Source: Sodiomyces alkalinus F11 (lineage: Eukaryota; Ascomycota; Sordariomycetes; Glomerellales; Plectosphaerellaceae). From it: a stretch of DNA of 64,000 nt. Where the stretch lies: NCBI RefSeq assembly GCF_003711515.1, contig NW_021167085.1, positions 311,649 through 375,648 on the forward strand, given 5' to 3'. The notes under the pieces are model-generated. The model was not told the DNA's origin. It was given only the letters and a program-made list of their open reading frames with translations, and did no database searches. Below, piece by piece: positions 1 to 10,619 of this stretch. Each line of letters opens with the position of its first letter. The stretch's first letter is position 1. A program made the translations under genes and the position numbers.

Positions 1-2
1 GG

Positions 3-1098
3 GGCGAGATTGCTGCCCAGCAGTGGTATTTCGTCTACCCGATCGGGTGAGTGCCGACTGCCGATTGCCGATTCCATTTTGCCCGCAGCTTGACACGTAT
101 CAAGTTTTCTACTGCAAGCTCTATCAGCCCAACAAAAGCAAGTCAAAGACACTGACGGGTTCCATAGCGTCCAGGCCCAGAAGATTTGCCGGGGCCAGAC
201 CCTCTCGACCAATTTCAACGGCGAGTACGAGGTGCCCGACGCGTTGTGGATGGAATACGAGTGGAGGTCGTCAGGTGACCGATGCCACAACAGATGCGAA
301 GAGGTTTTCGAGGCCTTGCTGACAGCGCCCAAGTGTGAGCCGCCACCTTCCTTTTTCAAGTCAAGCGGATGCTAACAACCGAGAGACAGGCCACTACGAA
401 GACCACTGGGTCAACACCAGACGCGCATTCACCCTCCCCAACTGCGGCAAGGCCACGTTCCGCCTGACACCGACCTTGACGGGGATATTCGAGAAACCCG
501 CGCACAAACACCCCGGCGGCCGGTTCGAGTGCACCGGGACGGAACCCGCCTGGCAGGTCGACCGGGGCCTCCTCAGGGACTTTTGCCGCCACGCCGTGCC
601 CGCCATCAAGCCGCGCGGGAGGGACTTCTTCGCGCACAGGCAGACGCGGTACGGCTACTGGAGGTCCCACGACGACCAGGCCATGTACACCGTGGAGGCC
701 GGCCAGGATGCGCAGAGCCGGACGGGTTCCGTGCATCTGGTCGTCATGCTTGACCTCGACGCTTGCCCGAGTACCGGGGAGGACCGGTTGAATAAGGCGG
801 TTGGGTTGCTCAAGGAACTTACGGAGAAGGAGTGTGGGAGGTATATGGGCAGTCTGGGACATCAGTGGTGTACGTGACTGTTTCTGTTTCTGTTTCTTTC
901 CCTTTCGCGCCTTTTCTTTTCTGTCTTTCCCCTCGATTCTGATATCTGTCTCTCTCGTGTGAGGTACAGTGTACTGACTGGCAACGATGTGTAGGTATCA
1001 ACGACAGCGAAGTTCCGAATCGTTTGAGTGCCAGGTTTTTCAGCCGTAACTGCCTGCGCTGGGGGATCATTCCGGCAGCCGATGGGTTGGGGCCCTGA
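3..1098 (+). CDS. 5'-truncated cysteine-containing protein, function unknown
   Basis: The gene runs off the left edge of the window, so its start is missing. A consistent model has exons at about 3-46, 168-334, 390-869 and 995-1098. The first junction is the least certain. The intron at 335-389 has a clear GTGAGC donor, a GCTAAC branch point and a CAG acceptor. The intron at 870-994 restores a frame that otherwise stops at 877. The readable protein has regularly spaced cysteines (CHNRCEE, LPNCGKA, RFECTG, DFCRH, KECGRY, SRNC), which suggests a disulfide-stabilised extracellular domain. No signal peptide can be seen because the 5' end is absent. I do not recognise the family. It could be the C-terminal part of a larger secreted protein. 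The exon chain is moderately sure; the function is unknown. Confidence 0.5.
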
Positions 1099-1964
1099 GT
1101 TTTGCCGCTCGAGGCCATGAGGCGTCTGGGAGGCTGGGATTTGGTTTGTCCATGTTGGTGAGAATAATATTATTAGTGATTTGGTGAAGGTGTTGGTGGT
1201 TGAGAGTCCATCCTGGGACTCGGACTCGTTGGAGATGCGCTAGGAGTTAGTTACTGTACACGTGTACCTGGAGCAGTGTCTTGGTAAGCAAAGTCACATG
1301 ATCAGTGATGTCATGGCAGTCCAGGACAAGAGGAACACTCCCCAATGGTCAGTATAATGACAAGAGAGACGAAAAGAACGAGCCAACTTGAAGGATCACA
1401 AACAGAAATACGTATAAAGTTATAAAACAGATGGACATAAGAGGACGGAGAGCCTGGGAAAAGCATAAAGAGAAGACATGCCAAATACATGTGACAACCC
1501 CACTGATACTCCATTATATCTTAGCTAATCGACCAGGCTAATCTCCTTCCGTCCGACCGGGGAAACCTCGGGCTCGGGGAAATGTTAAAAGCGAGCAGGC
1601 TAGCATCGGAAATCGGCCGAGAGGGTCACAACACCGAGCCAACCCAAGAGACCAGCGAGACCCAGCAGCCAATGACGGCATCAGGATACTTGTTAGTGGC
1701 TACCTCGTGCGGCATTTGGCAGCCTTTCGACTTGTTCCACTAACTTTTCGACCCAGAACCTGATTTTCCTTTCTTTTTTTCTTTTTTTTTTCTTTTTCTT
1801 ACTACTTTCACTTTGCTGGTCATTTTGCTTCAACACTTGAATTGGCCAATTTCTTTCTTCTAAATTCTTCTAAATCACCTCTCACAGCGAATACTGACCT
1901 CCTGCGTGTCAATTCTGTTTCTTCTTCCGCTTCCACCAGTAGAACCAGAACCCCGACGGTCACC
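1099..1964. other. Intergenic region upstream of IDH1
   Basis: No coding sequence or RNA gene is visible. The last 200 bp hold a long pyrimidine tract (about 1764-1800) and then the 5' leader of IDH1. Confidence 0.6.
1764..1800 (+). promoter_or_regulatory. Pyrimidine (C/T) tract upstream of IDH1
   Basis: This is an almost uninterrupted C/T run about 165 bp before the IDH1 ATG. C/T-rich stretches are common just upstream of transcription starts in strongly expressed filamentous-fungal genes. The position fits such a role, but the role itself is inferred. Confidence 0.35.
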
Positions 1965-3339
1965 ATGTTGTCTCGAGGCACCGCAAGAACCGCGCAGGTA
2001 CGTTTGTTTGTCCGTCGTCTCGTCTCACTGGCTGTGAATGGGTGAATGAGAACCGACCGCTGACACCCGACACCCGGCACCCCCCCCCAGCTCCTGCGCT
2101 CTTCCGCTGCTGCCGCCCAGCACCCCATCCTCCCCGGCGCCCGAGCCTCGTACGCGACCGTCGAGTCCGACATCTTCAAGCCCACCAAGTTCGGCGGCAA
2201 GTACACCGTGACGCTGATCCCCGGCGACGGCATCGGCGCCGAGGTGGCCGAGAGCGTCAAGACCGTCTTCAAGGCCGACAACGTGCCCATCGAGTGGGAG
2301 CAGGTCGACGTCTCCGGCGTCGACGCCACCTCGGAGCGCACCGAGGACCTCTTCCGCGAGTCGGTCGCCTCGCTGCGCCGCAACAAGCTCGGCCTCAAGG
2401 GCATCCTGCACACCCCCATCTCCCGCTCCGGCCACCAGTCCTTCAACGTCGCCATGCGCCAGGAGCTCGACATCTACGCCTCCATCTGCCTGATCAAGAA
2501 CATCCCCGGCTACCAGACCCGCCACAGCGGCGTCGACCTGGCCATCATCCGCGAGAACACCGAGGGCGAGTACTCCGGGCTCGAGCACCAGTCCGTCCCC
2601 GGCGTCGTCGAGTCGCTCAAGATCATCACGCGCGCCAAGTCGGAGCGCATCGCCAAGTTCGCCTTCAACTTCGCCCTGGCCAACCAGCGCAAGAAGGTCA
2701 CCTGCATCCACAAGGCCAACATCATGAAGCTCGCCGACGGCCTCTTCCGCTCCACCTTCCACCAGACCGCCAAGGACTACCCCACCCTCGAGGTCAACGA
2801 CATGATCGTCGACAACGCCTCCATGCAGGCCGTCGCCCGCCCCCAGCAGTTCGACGTCATGGTCATGCCCAATCTGTACGGTGGCATCCTGTCCAACATT
2901 GGCGCCGCCCTCGTCGGCGGGCCCGGCATCGTCCCGGGTTGCAACATGGGCCGCGACGTCGCTGTCTTTGAGCCCGGTTGCCGCCACGTCGGGCTGGATA
3001 TCAAGGGCAAGGACCAGGCGAACCCTACCGCCCTGCTCCTGTCGGGATCCATGCTGCTGCGCCACCTTGGTCTTGATGAGCATGCCAACCGCATTTCTCA
3101 GGCCGTCTATGCCGTTATTGCTGATGGGTGAGTTTCTTCTCCCTTTTGGGGTTTTCATCTTCCTTTCATTTCCTTTTTTTTTTCTCTTTTCTTTTCTTTT
3201 TTTCTTCTTTTTTTTACAAGTTGCACCTCTCCTCCATACTGACCCCCCGCACAGCAAGACGCGCACTCGCGACATGGGCGGCGATGCCACCACCCACCAG
3301 TTCACCAGGGCCATCCTCGACAAGATGGAGGCCCTATAA
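1965..3339 (+). CDS. IDH1: Isocitrate dehydrogenase [NAD] subunit 1, mitochondrial (regulatory subunit)
   Basis: This is the regulatory subunit of NAD-dependent isocitrate dehydrogenase, which oxidatively decarboxylates isocitrate to 2-oxoglutarate in the mitochondrial matrix (TCA cycle). Exons are 1965-1997, 2091-3127 and 3255-3339, giving 384 aa. The first exon encodes an Arg-rich start (MLSRGTARTAQ) that continues into an Ala/Ser/Arg presequence, typical of mitochondrial import. The mature part opens with TLIPGDGIG, the isopropylmalate/isocitrate dehydrogenase signature. The segment NLYGGILSNIGAALVGGPG matches the Idh1 rather than the Idh2 type: acidic metal-binding positions of the catalytic subunit are Gly/Asn here, as expected for the allosteric subunit. 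The C-terminus ends DKMEAL. The ATG at 1965 lies in a good context (CACCATG). Confidence is high. Confidence 0.95.
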
Positions 3340-4304
3340 ACCCATAAAACGAGCATCCACGCCGACCAAACCAGGCTTTGTTTCCTCGACGAACCCCGGC
3401 CATTCCAGTATATAACCATCCCGCACCCCTTACACAACTTCCATTCCACGCATACCCCGCTACCACGCCTGCAGTAGGCCGGCTCTCCTTTTCTTTTTTC
3501 CATTACCTGTTGAAGCAATACACTAGAGGTGGGGGAGGGAAGAGAAAGACAAGCCCCCACCACGAACAAACGACGATGATGACGGGCGGCACAACGACGG
3601 CAAAGGAAAACGAAAGTGTTTTCTGCTACTACACAGGACTCGAGAAGCATTCGGCTGCCTAGTTTTCTCTCTCTAGAGTAAAGAAAGATGAACTCATAGA
3701 GTGGTGGATCGATGCAGTGAGTTGGCCGCGAGTCGTGGTGTGAAGGAAGAGTCTTTTGGATGGGGATTGTAGTTGTACGGGGATCTGGGTTCCTTTTTGT
3801 TTTCTCTCTCTCTCTCTTTTTTTTTCGTTTTCCATCTGTACGTAGCATAGGAGTCATGCAGTGCATCCATGAACTAACATCTTGTTTGTCGTTTTCATCC
3901 TCCCCCTTCCAGTGCTGGCATTTGTGGTCACGATGTGCTCTCCGCCTCATGTGTGACACTTTACACAGAACTGTATATCTAGAGGCGGATGTTCCTGCTA
4001 GTCAAGACCATGGCCACACGCTGAGGCAGTCAAGTCGAGTCTACACGGGGAGTCTTAACGAATTTATAGCAACAAGGGAAGAGGGGCAAGTTGCACTTAT
4101 ATCACCCTACCTCCAGCAAATTCGAGACGAGGGGGCGTGTGTAAGACTACATTCCAGACAACGGAAAGGGATAACGGAACAGACTCCGTATACTCGCTAG
4201 CTTTATAGAATAAAACTGGTAGGCCTCACTGGTCTCGTTGAACATAAGTAAATGGCAAAAAAAGTGAGAGACGGCGCAGCAAAAAGAGAATATCAGAAGC
4301 GATT
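3340..4304. other. Intergenic, IDH1 3' region
   Basis: Contains the IDH1 3' UTR and T-rich tracts (around 3790-3830). Short open frames here lack codon bias or any recognisable domain, and I call no gene. Confidence 0.55.
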
Positions 4305-4375
4305 TCCCACACCGAGAATCGAACTCGGGGCTGCGGATTGAGAATCCACCATGTTGACCACTACACCATATGGGA
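4305..4375 (-). tRNA. tRNA-Glu (anticodon CTC)
   Basis: Read on the minus strand, the 71-nt gene folds as a cloverleaf. The acceptor stem TCCCATA pairs with TGTGGGA (one T-G pair). The D-arm begins GGTGTAGTGGT, the hallmark start of eukaryotic tRNA-Glu/Asp. The anticodon stem GTGGA pairs with TCCGC around loop TTCTCAA, giving anticodon CTC. The T-arm holds GTTCGATTC. No intron is present. The internal A and B boxes are intact. Confidence 0.93.
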
Positions 4376-4798
4376 TCTAGTTGTTCTTGTTAGATACTGA
4401 GCGGAAGGAAGGAAAAGAAGAAGGAAAGCGGGAGATGTTGGGAAGTAGGTGCAAGAGCAGCGTTGTGCGGGAAGGAGTCAGGGGAAGGAGTCAGGGGCGT
4501 GACTTCCTGGTTGTGCAACTCCCGAGGCAACGACCTCCTATACCGGGTACCCAAGTACATGTCCGTTGACTTGTATCAGTAAGACGTTAGTGACATGGCT
4601 TCACCGGGTGACGGAGATCACAGAGGGTACCTCGATGATTTGTACTGTACCTATAGAGTCCGGTGACTCTAAGTCCCATGTCTGATGAGTACCTGTAATG
4701 TCCCTCACAAAGCTTACCCCTGAGCGGTGAGAAACCCAGGACTGTCACTTGACTTCGCCCCTTAAACGTCTTTCAACGCCGACAGGACTTCCCTTGAC
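4376..4798. other. Intergenic between tRNA-Glu and the acetyltransferase gene
   Basis: No gene is visible. This should contain the 5' flank of the minus-strand tRNA and the 3' UTR of the acetyltransferase. Confidence 0.5.
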
Positions 4799-5599
4799 CT
4801 ACCTGGTCTTCTTGACCATCATCTGCGCTCGTCCCAGAACCTCCCCAGGTCTCGTCCGAGTCTGGTCCTGCTCATCTCCACCATGTCGGAATACCACCAG
4901 TTCAGTTGGACCATCGGGTGACCTCCGGACCCAAACTTCCTCATACCCAGTCGGCTCGAAGCCTAGGTTCAGAAAGCATCGCCTCCCTTGGTCCGTGGCC
5001 GTGAGGGCTGAGTAGGATCCGTCGCCGTCAGCATTTCGTCCACCACGTCTTCCGGTCTTCGACGCACTACCAAGTTGCTCTCAAGAGCAGCTCGTCAAGG
5101 GCAAGGAGGGGTTCCAACTTTCCTGCTCACCTGAAAGGCCCTCCATTACCACACCCCGTGCCTTAAAAGTCTCGACAATCTCATCAACAGCGCGCCTCAC
5201 AAATCCACGGACTTGGCGCCCCGCAACGGAATCCCGGTACACCTCGACGTGGAAAACGTGGACACCCAATCTCGCCTCCGAATCGGCCGGGGTCCATAGG
5301 TCCCTGCTCGCTATCACCGAGGTCTCCTTGAGTTCACCCATCACCAGTGCGTCCCAGCTCGTTTTCCGCAGGGGTAGAGCGATCACTGCGCCGATTAGAA
5401 CCCCTTCTCCGTCTGTCTGGTCGGCATCTGAGTATACGGCGAAGGAAAAGTCGGTTCCGGCGACGTCTACCCAGTCTCGCAGGCGCTCGAAGGCCAGGGG
5501 CGCCGGGTACATGGCTTGATCGGAGGCGTAGATCTCATGGAGCACAGTTGGTGTGATGGGGCCTCGTTTGACGTACGCGGTCCAGGTTGTGTCGCCCAT
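4799..5599 (-). CDS. GNAT-like N-acetyltransferase family protein
   Basis: The two-exon model is 5131-5599 and 4799-5007 (minus strand), 225 aa. The longest uninterrupted frame stops at 5081, but its tail reads into a canonical donor (CAG|GTGAGC). The acceptor after CTACTCAG rejoins the frame exactly to give ...EGLSALTATDQGRR followed by CFLNLGFEPTGYEEVWVRR. Both are typical of fungal GNAT-like proteins, where the LxATxxGxxLFxxxGF motif forms the acetyl-CoA-binding end of the fold. The start MGDTTWTAYV at 5599 is preferred. An upstream in-frame ATG at 5797 would add a low-complexity leader that looks like 5' UTR. Such proteins transfer acetyl from acetyl-CoA to an amine, but the substrate cannot be inferred. 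The exon join is confident; the family assignment is moderate. Confidence 0.72.
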
Positions 5600-6426
5600 C
5601 GTTCGGGTGCGATAGGGTGAAGCCAGGTGCGTGGGTGTTGGGTCGTGTAAGATAGTTGACGTTGTGAGGAGTGAGGACGGTGAGGTTGGAGGGCTTGGAG
5701 AAGGGAAGATGAGGGAAAATACAATTGTGGAGAATAAATTTTGTTTAGCCGTAGCGTCAATGGAACAACAAGCTTGCTTCTTCGAGTTTGTTAGCATGTC
5801 AAAAATACACCCCTATCTTACATAGTGAAGAGTCATGACTTATAAGGGTGCAGAAAAGGAAACAGCAGCATACAGTTTTCTAATCACACATAACATACGA
5901 TCCCGTCGTTTAAGGGTAGCCGACGGTAAGAACAATTTGTTGTTCCTCTTAAGGGGCAGACATATATATCCTGGTCTAAACGGGGGCATTCATCAACTAG
6001 CATTCGAGGGTTCAGGGGATTAAACTTACGGCAGGACATCACTCAACCATTGGGATATCACTTCAAAGGTCCCTGGTAGGCCTATGTGCATATAATATTG
6101 AACTATAGACTGAGAGTATTAAGATGTACCGAGAAACCATCCACAACCTTCCTCCCCGCTGTGTTCCCTATTCGCCGACTCGAGAAAAACGACCTCTGCT
6201 GGCCATTCATGAACGCTCCAAACCCGAGAAGCAGAGCAACACTTGATAAAGTTGTCCCTCCACCAGTGAGCCTCCTCTTCCTCCGAACCCATTTACTCAG
6301 ACTGCGGGGTTCCCCAAGCCGAAAAGAGGAACAAGCAACAAGATGGGCGTAGTTTCTGATTTTCTCAATCTCATTTTTTTCTTTCGTTTTTTCTTTTCTT
6401 ATGTTTTGTTGGCGTCGATTGGCCTT
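5600..6426. other. Intergenic, AT-richer
   Basis: No coding or RNA gene supported. Short open frames have no recognisable domain. Confidence 0.5.
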
Positions 6427-6678
6427 TTACTCCCTGAGGCAGTAAATCTGGATGCACATGCCGCCAGGAGGAGTGCAGATGCCGCAGCTCGCGTTGCAGC
6501 ACACCTGGTCCTTGCAGCAAATGTTCGTGCCGCACCTCTGGCCCGTGGGGAGGTCGCTGCTGGCCACCTGGTAGGACGGGTTGACCAGCGTCTGGACTTC
6601 GCTGCGCTGCTCCGCGGGGATGGCGGTGGCGGTGAGGGCTATGGCGGCGAGGAGGGCGAGTTGGCGGAAGGCGACCAT
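6427..6678 (-). CDS. Small secreted cysteine-rich protein
   Basis: Single-exon gene of 83 aa. Residues 1-20 (MVAFRQLALLAAIALTATA) form a classical signal peptide with likely cleavage after TAIPA, so the product should be secreted. The mature part of about 60 aa has nine cysteines, all in its second half: RCG, NICC, QVCC, NASCGIC, GGMC, YC. The CCNASCGICTPPGGMC block resembles a motif that recurs in small secreted proteins of fungi. The start at 6678 is chosen because it begins the signal peptide; an in-frame upstream Met would add a charged 20-residue leader. It could be an effector-like or antimicrobial protein, but no function can be assigned. An odd number of cysteines leaves one unpaired or available for dimerisation. 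Confidence 0.75.
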   Translation of the reverse strand: MVAFRQLALLAAIALTATAIPAEQRSEVQTLVNPSYQVASSDLPTGQRCGTNICCKDQVCCNASCGICTPPGGMCIQIYCLRE

Positions 6679-9568
6679 TTTGGCAGTTTTTCTTTTGTTG
6701 TGATAGAGAGATCGACGCGGGACTTGGTGAGAGTAAGACAACTCAAGGACGAATGAAGAATGGATTGTTTGATGTTTTTGGCTTGGGATGATGTGGTCTT
6801 TATAAGAAGTCTTACACTGGGTTGTGCGTGATCAATGCTTCTTGGTCTCATTCTCGTGGAAGACAAAGGGCCTTTTATAATCGAAAGAGACCGCCCCTGA
6901 CTGTGACCTTTCAAAGACTTATACGGTGAAAGCTCTCCATGCGATGTATCCAAGGGCCCACGACGTTCCGTCCCAAGGGGCCAAGCCGCCAAGATAGTCA
7001 ACACGTTGATGAACTCATATTACCCACAACCCGAGGTGCGCCGTGCCGCGTGGCTCTTCCCCACCACAGGCTGAACTAATTATATGAAAACTGAAAATGA
7101 TCATCCTATCGTAGGTCTCCCAGGTATGCCAAGCGGCTGGGAGAATGTGCGTTTGGAACGCCACAACTCGGAACCAGGGGATGGAGGGGGGTTGGGGGGA
7201 TTACCACTCCTGGTCAGTGGTTACGACCATGCAGTAAGACTGGTGTTGGATTGTTCCGATGCCGGGGGAGGAAAGGGAAGGGAAGGATGTAACTGGTAGG
7301 AAGAAGGAGGCCGCTTCCGAGCTCATAATTCGAGGGGAACAGAGACAAAAATGCTCTGCTCGGATCTTCCAGTACATGTATATGTAGGTTCTCTTCTCGC
7401 TTAAAAGGCAGAGGTGACGTTTGGATGTTGATCAAGCGGTACTCCGTAAATCCAAATCCGGGGTAAACGGCTCTGATGGTGCTTCGTCACGATTCACGAA
7501 CCTATGGACAACTCATCGTCACAGCCAAGACTACGGGAGGCTTTCTTGGTTTTCCCTTTCCCATTTACAGTGTATTGTTTGCCGTGGACCGTGGTGGCGC
7601 ACTGGCGAGTGGCGACAGCTGAGGCGTTCATTAGTTCCCTTGTTGGCCTTTCCATTTCTTTCTGTTAGTCTGTGCCTATTCCTTTCTTTCCCCTCCGAAA
7701 ACGGCATCGGACGTCCATCGCCGTGTCCACCGTAGCCACTTGGCGTTCTCGCACACGTGCAGGCTGTCAATCTCGTGGAACCTCTGTCGACTGTGATGGA
7801 AAGGTGGAGAGGGAGACGGAAGCGGAAGCGGAAGCGGAAGCGTGACAAGTCTGAGATAAGGCTCATGTCATTATCATGTACGGCATCAAGGCCAATTGGC
7901 CGGTGAGATGAATGAAAAGGGTTGCGTATGGTAATTTGAGGTCTCGGCTAATATAGGTCGTGATCTACGTTGCCGTCCCTCAGCTGAGTATATGTGTGGT
8001 AAAGTACCCATAAATAAACGCCAGGAGCAGAATCCATGGGCCCAGGCCCCAGAATTAACCGTGAGGAGGTTGGTCCACCCCGCTTATATGTTGGGAAAAC
8101 TGTCCTTGGCTCTGCACGGCGGAAAAAAAAAAGAACGAAATCAAGCCTCCGACACCGCTCGCGATTGACCTGGGCTGGATCTTGATAGCGGTGAGTTTGG
8201 GCAGCAGTAGGACGATATCGACGTCCATGTGTAGGAGTCTTGTCTAGTATGGCTCCGGATGCAACGACTAAGGGCAAAAAGAAAAGAAACGGACGGAAAG
8301 AAAATTATAAGTAAAATACAAAATGAGCCTGGGAAGCACTGGTTTATACTAATAATTGCCTTGCGAAACGAAGATGGCAGAGATATGGCTCAGAAACATA
8401 CGTTCGTTGTACGGGGCTCGGACAACTATTCTGTCCGTCAACCACTCACATAACACTATTGTTTTCGTCCAAGAAGCCCTAACGTCTTCGGGCATGGAAT
8501 ACATCAGAAGAGAGACCTGATGGGAGGTCTCAGGCGGCCTGAGGTTGCCCTTGGCAGCATGTCCGGAGGCGTTCCTCCATCTGGGCTCCTGAGCCCAGAC
8601 ATACAACGTACATGATACAACCCCTGACAGCAAAGCCTATAGGTAGACTAACAGCACGTCGTGATACAACAAATATCATTGGTCGTCGCTTAGAGCAAGT
8701 GAATAAAACCCCAGGCCCTGCATCCAAATCGAATGCTGTATATTTATTCGGCCGAATGCCCCGCGCAGACATCAATCACCATACAAGCCCCGTGTTCCAC
8801 AGTCCACCCACACTAGGGCCGGGCCGGTCTAGAGAGAGATCCCCTCTCGGAAGCCGGGACAGCCAAAACCACCTGCGGCCTTCCGCATCGTTGTTTGAAT
8901 GCGACGGATTGTGTACATGTATGTACCGGTTTGGCCCGGACTTCGGAGCCGAGATAGCCCCACTTTCCGGAACGCCGTCCCCACGTGGTACACGGGATCT
9001 CGCGGCAGTTCACGGGAGTACGGGTCAGTTGGAACCGTTTCTCGTCATTTCCTGGGGTAAGTGTGACGGTACGGTGTGACATCATCTGGAGAGGAGAATA
9101 AGATAAAGGGATGCGGTTAAGTGGAGGAAATTACAGGATATATTCTTACGTGGTTTACTGTACAGGTACTGCTTCCGCAACTTGTCGATGGAGACATCTC
9201 CGCATCGATGATCGGGTAGTCAAACGGTATGACCTGACCTAAGAAGCGGAGACAACCGGGGAATGGCACGGGCATATCAGGTAGGTAAGTCGGGTAAGGA
9301 AGAGAGTATCCAGTGAACTGTCGTCCCCTAACTGTTAGAAAGACGTGGATAACAATCATGATTGTCATCTGGGGAAGCTTCTTTGGAGGGGAACCCCATC
9401 TTATTCCTTGCGGGATTGACTGTCGGGATCTAGAATAGAAGTAGAAGTGTATGCTGATGCAAATCGGTTGCTGAGGTCGGGAGATTTACAGTCTAGGTGG
9501 CAGATGACGATGGAAATCAGACTTGATGGTCGCACACGCGTGCTGGTGTCTCATTTGCCTGGCACTTC
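6679..9568. other. Long gene-poor stretch
   Basis: About 2.9 kb without a supportable gene. Open frames on both strands are short, without domains or splice-consistent continuation. A short imperfect hexamer run (GGAAGC repeats, about 7819-7842) is the only repetitive element noticed. Confidence 0.5.
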
Positions 9569-9898
9569 GATCTTCGAGCTCGCCGCGACGAAAAGGGCGA
9601 GCCGCTGGGCCGCGAGGAGCTCACGGCCGAGGCACTAACCCAGCTCACCGCCGGCTCGGACACGACCTCCAACTCGTCCTGCGCGCTGCGGCACTTCCCG
9701 CCCGGGACGACGCTCAGCGTGCCGACCTACAGCGTCCACCACTCGCGGGAGATCTGGGGGCCCGACGCGGACGAGTTCCGACCCGAGAGGTGGGAGGAGG
9801 TCACGGAGTGGCAGAAGAACGCGTTGATCCCGTTCAGCTACGGGCCGCGGGCTTGCATCGGGCACAATGTTGCTGATGTGGAGATGGCTTTTGGGTGA
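9569..9898 (+). pseudogene. Cytochrome P450 remnant (benzoate 4-monooxygenase / CYP53-like)
   Basis: An open frame of about 110 codons holds two recognisable P450 pieces joined directly. First is the I-helix oxygen-binding region (LTAEALTQLTAGSDTTSNSS), then PERF-like and heme-binding regions (PDADEFRPERWEE, IPFSYGPRACIGHN). Everything between them, including the K-helix ExxR motif, is missing: SCAL runs straight into RHFPPGTTL. The N-terminal 250-300 residues and the segment after the heme loop are also absent; the frame ends VEMAFG-stop. The AGSDTTSNS and SVHHSREIWGPDA wording most resembles CYP53 benzoate para-hydroxylases. A protein lacking ExxR and most helices cannot be an active P450, so this is a gene relic with an internal deletion. 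The usual Arg after the heme-loop CIG is His here. Confidence 0.8.
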
Positions 9899-10619
9899 TT
9901 GAGAAAAAGAAAAGTGAAGAAATAAAATTGAAGATGAAAATAAAAAGGAAAAAGAAAAAAATACAACGAACAAGTATAGATAATCACGTGGACTTTTAAT
10001 CTCGTCCCGGAACGGATACGAGGGGTTGGCGAATCAATACAACGGAGCAGGTACCAGCGACAAGGCGCGTGGCTCAACTCGCGTCTGACGAGAGACCCTG
10101 GCACGAAGTACCGATACTTAAGCTTACCGTGCGGTTGTGTACCTGAGCGCTAGATAAGGTTTGCAAGTGACATACAGAGATCCGCAGCATGCCGTAGTAT
10201 ACTTGTAAGGTACTTTTCGGTCATTTCATCCATCTCCCGGATTCTCACAACTCGCCTCGACGCAACTCAACTTCCACTTCATCTCAGCCCTCGAATCCAA
10301 ACTCCAGAGTAAACCAGTTTGGTCTAAGTACCTTCTTACGTTCCCTTCTTCTTCGACCACTATCGATTTAGTCTATGAACCCGTTTCTTAGTCAAGCAGC
10401 TGCTATAACTCTGCAACGGAGATAAGACGAGAGAACCGCCTGTCGACGACTCGTCTGTCACGATCATCTCAAATCATCATATGATGTCCAGTCGACCATT
10501 CGGATGGCTACTCGATACACTATAGTCACCAAGCAGGAAACACCAGCTCGTCATCCCAATAAGCGAGCCACAGCCACAGCCACAGCCACAGTCACATTCG
10601 TTCGGACGCATCGTCAACC
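9899..10619. other. Intergenic, 5' region of the Zn2Cys6 gene
   Basis: No gene seen. The last 150 bp carry a CCACAG-type short repeat (about 10568-10591) shortly before the transcription-factor ATG. Confidence 0.5.

Noticed and set aside
2025..3959. 644-codon minus-strand frame over IDH1
   Set aside because: Composition shadow of the GC-rich IDH1 coding strand; low-complexity Val/Asp/Gly protein without domains.
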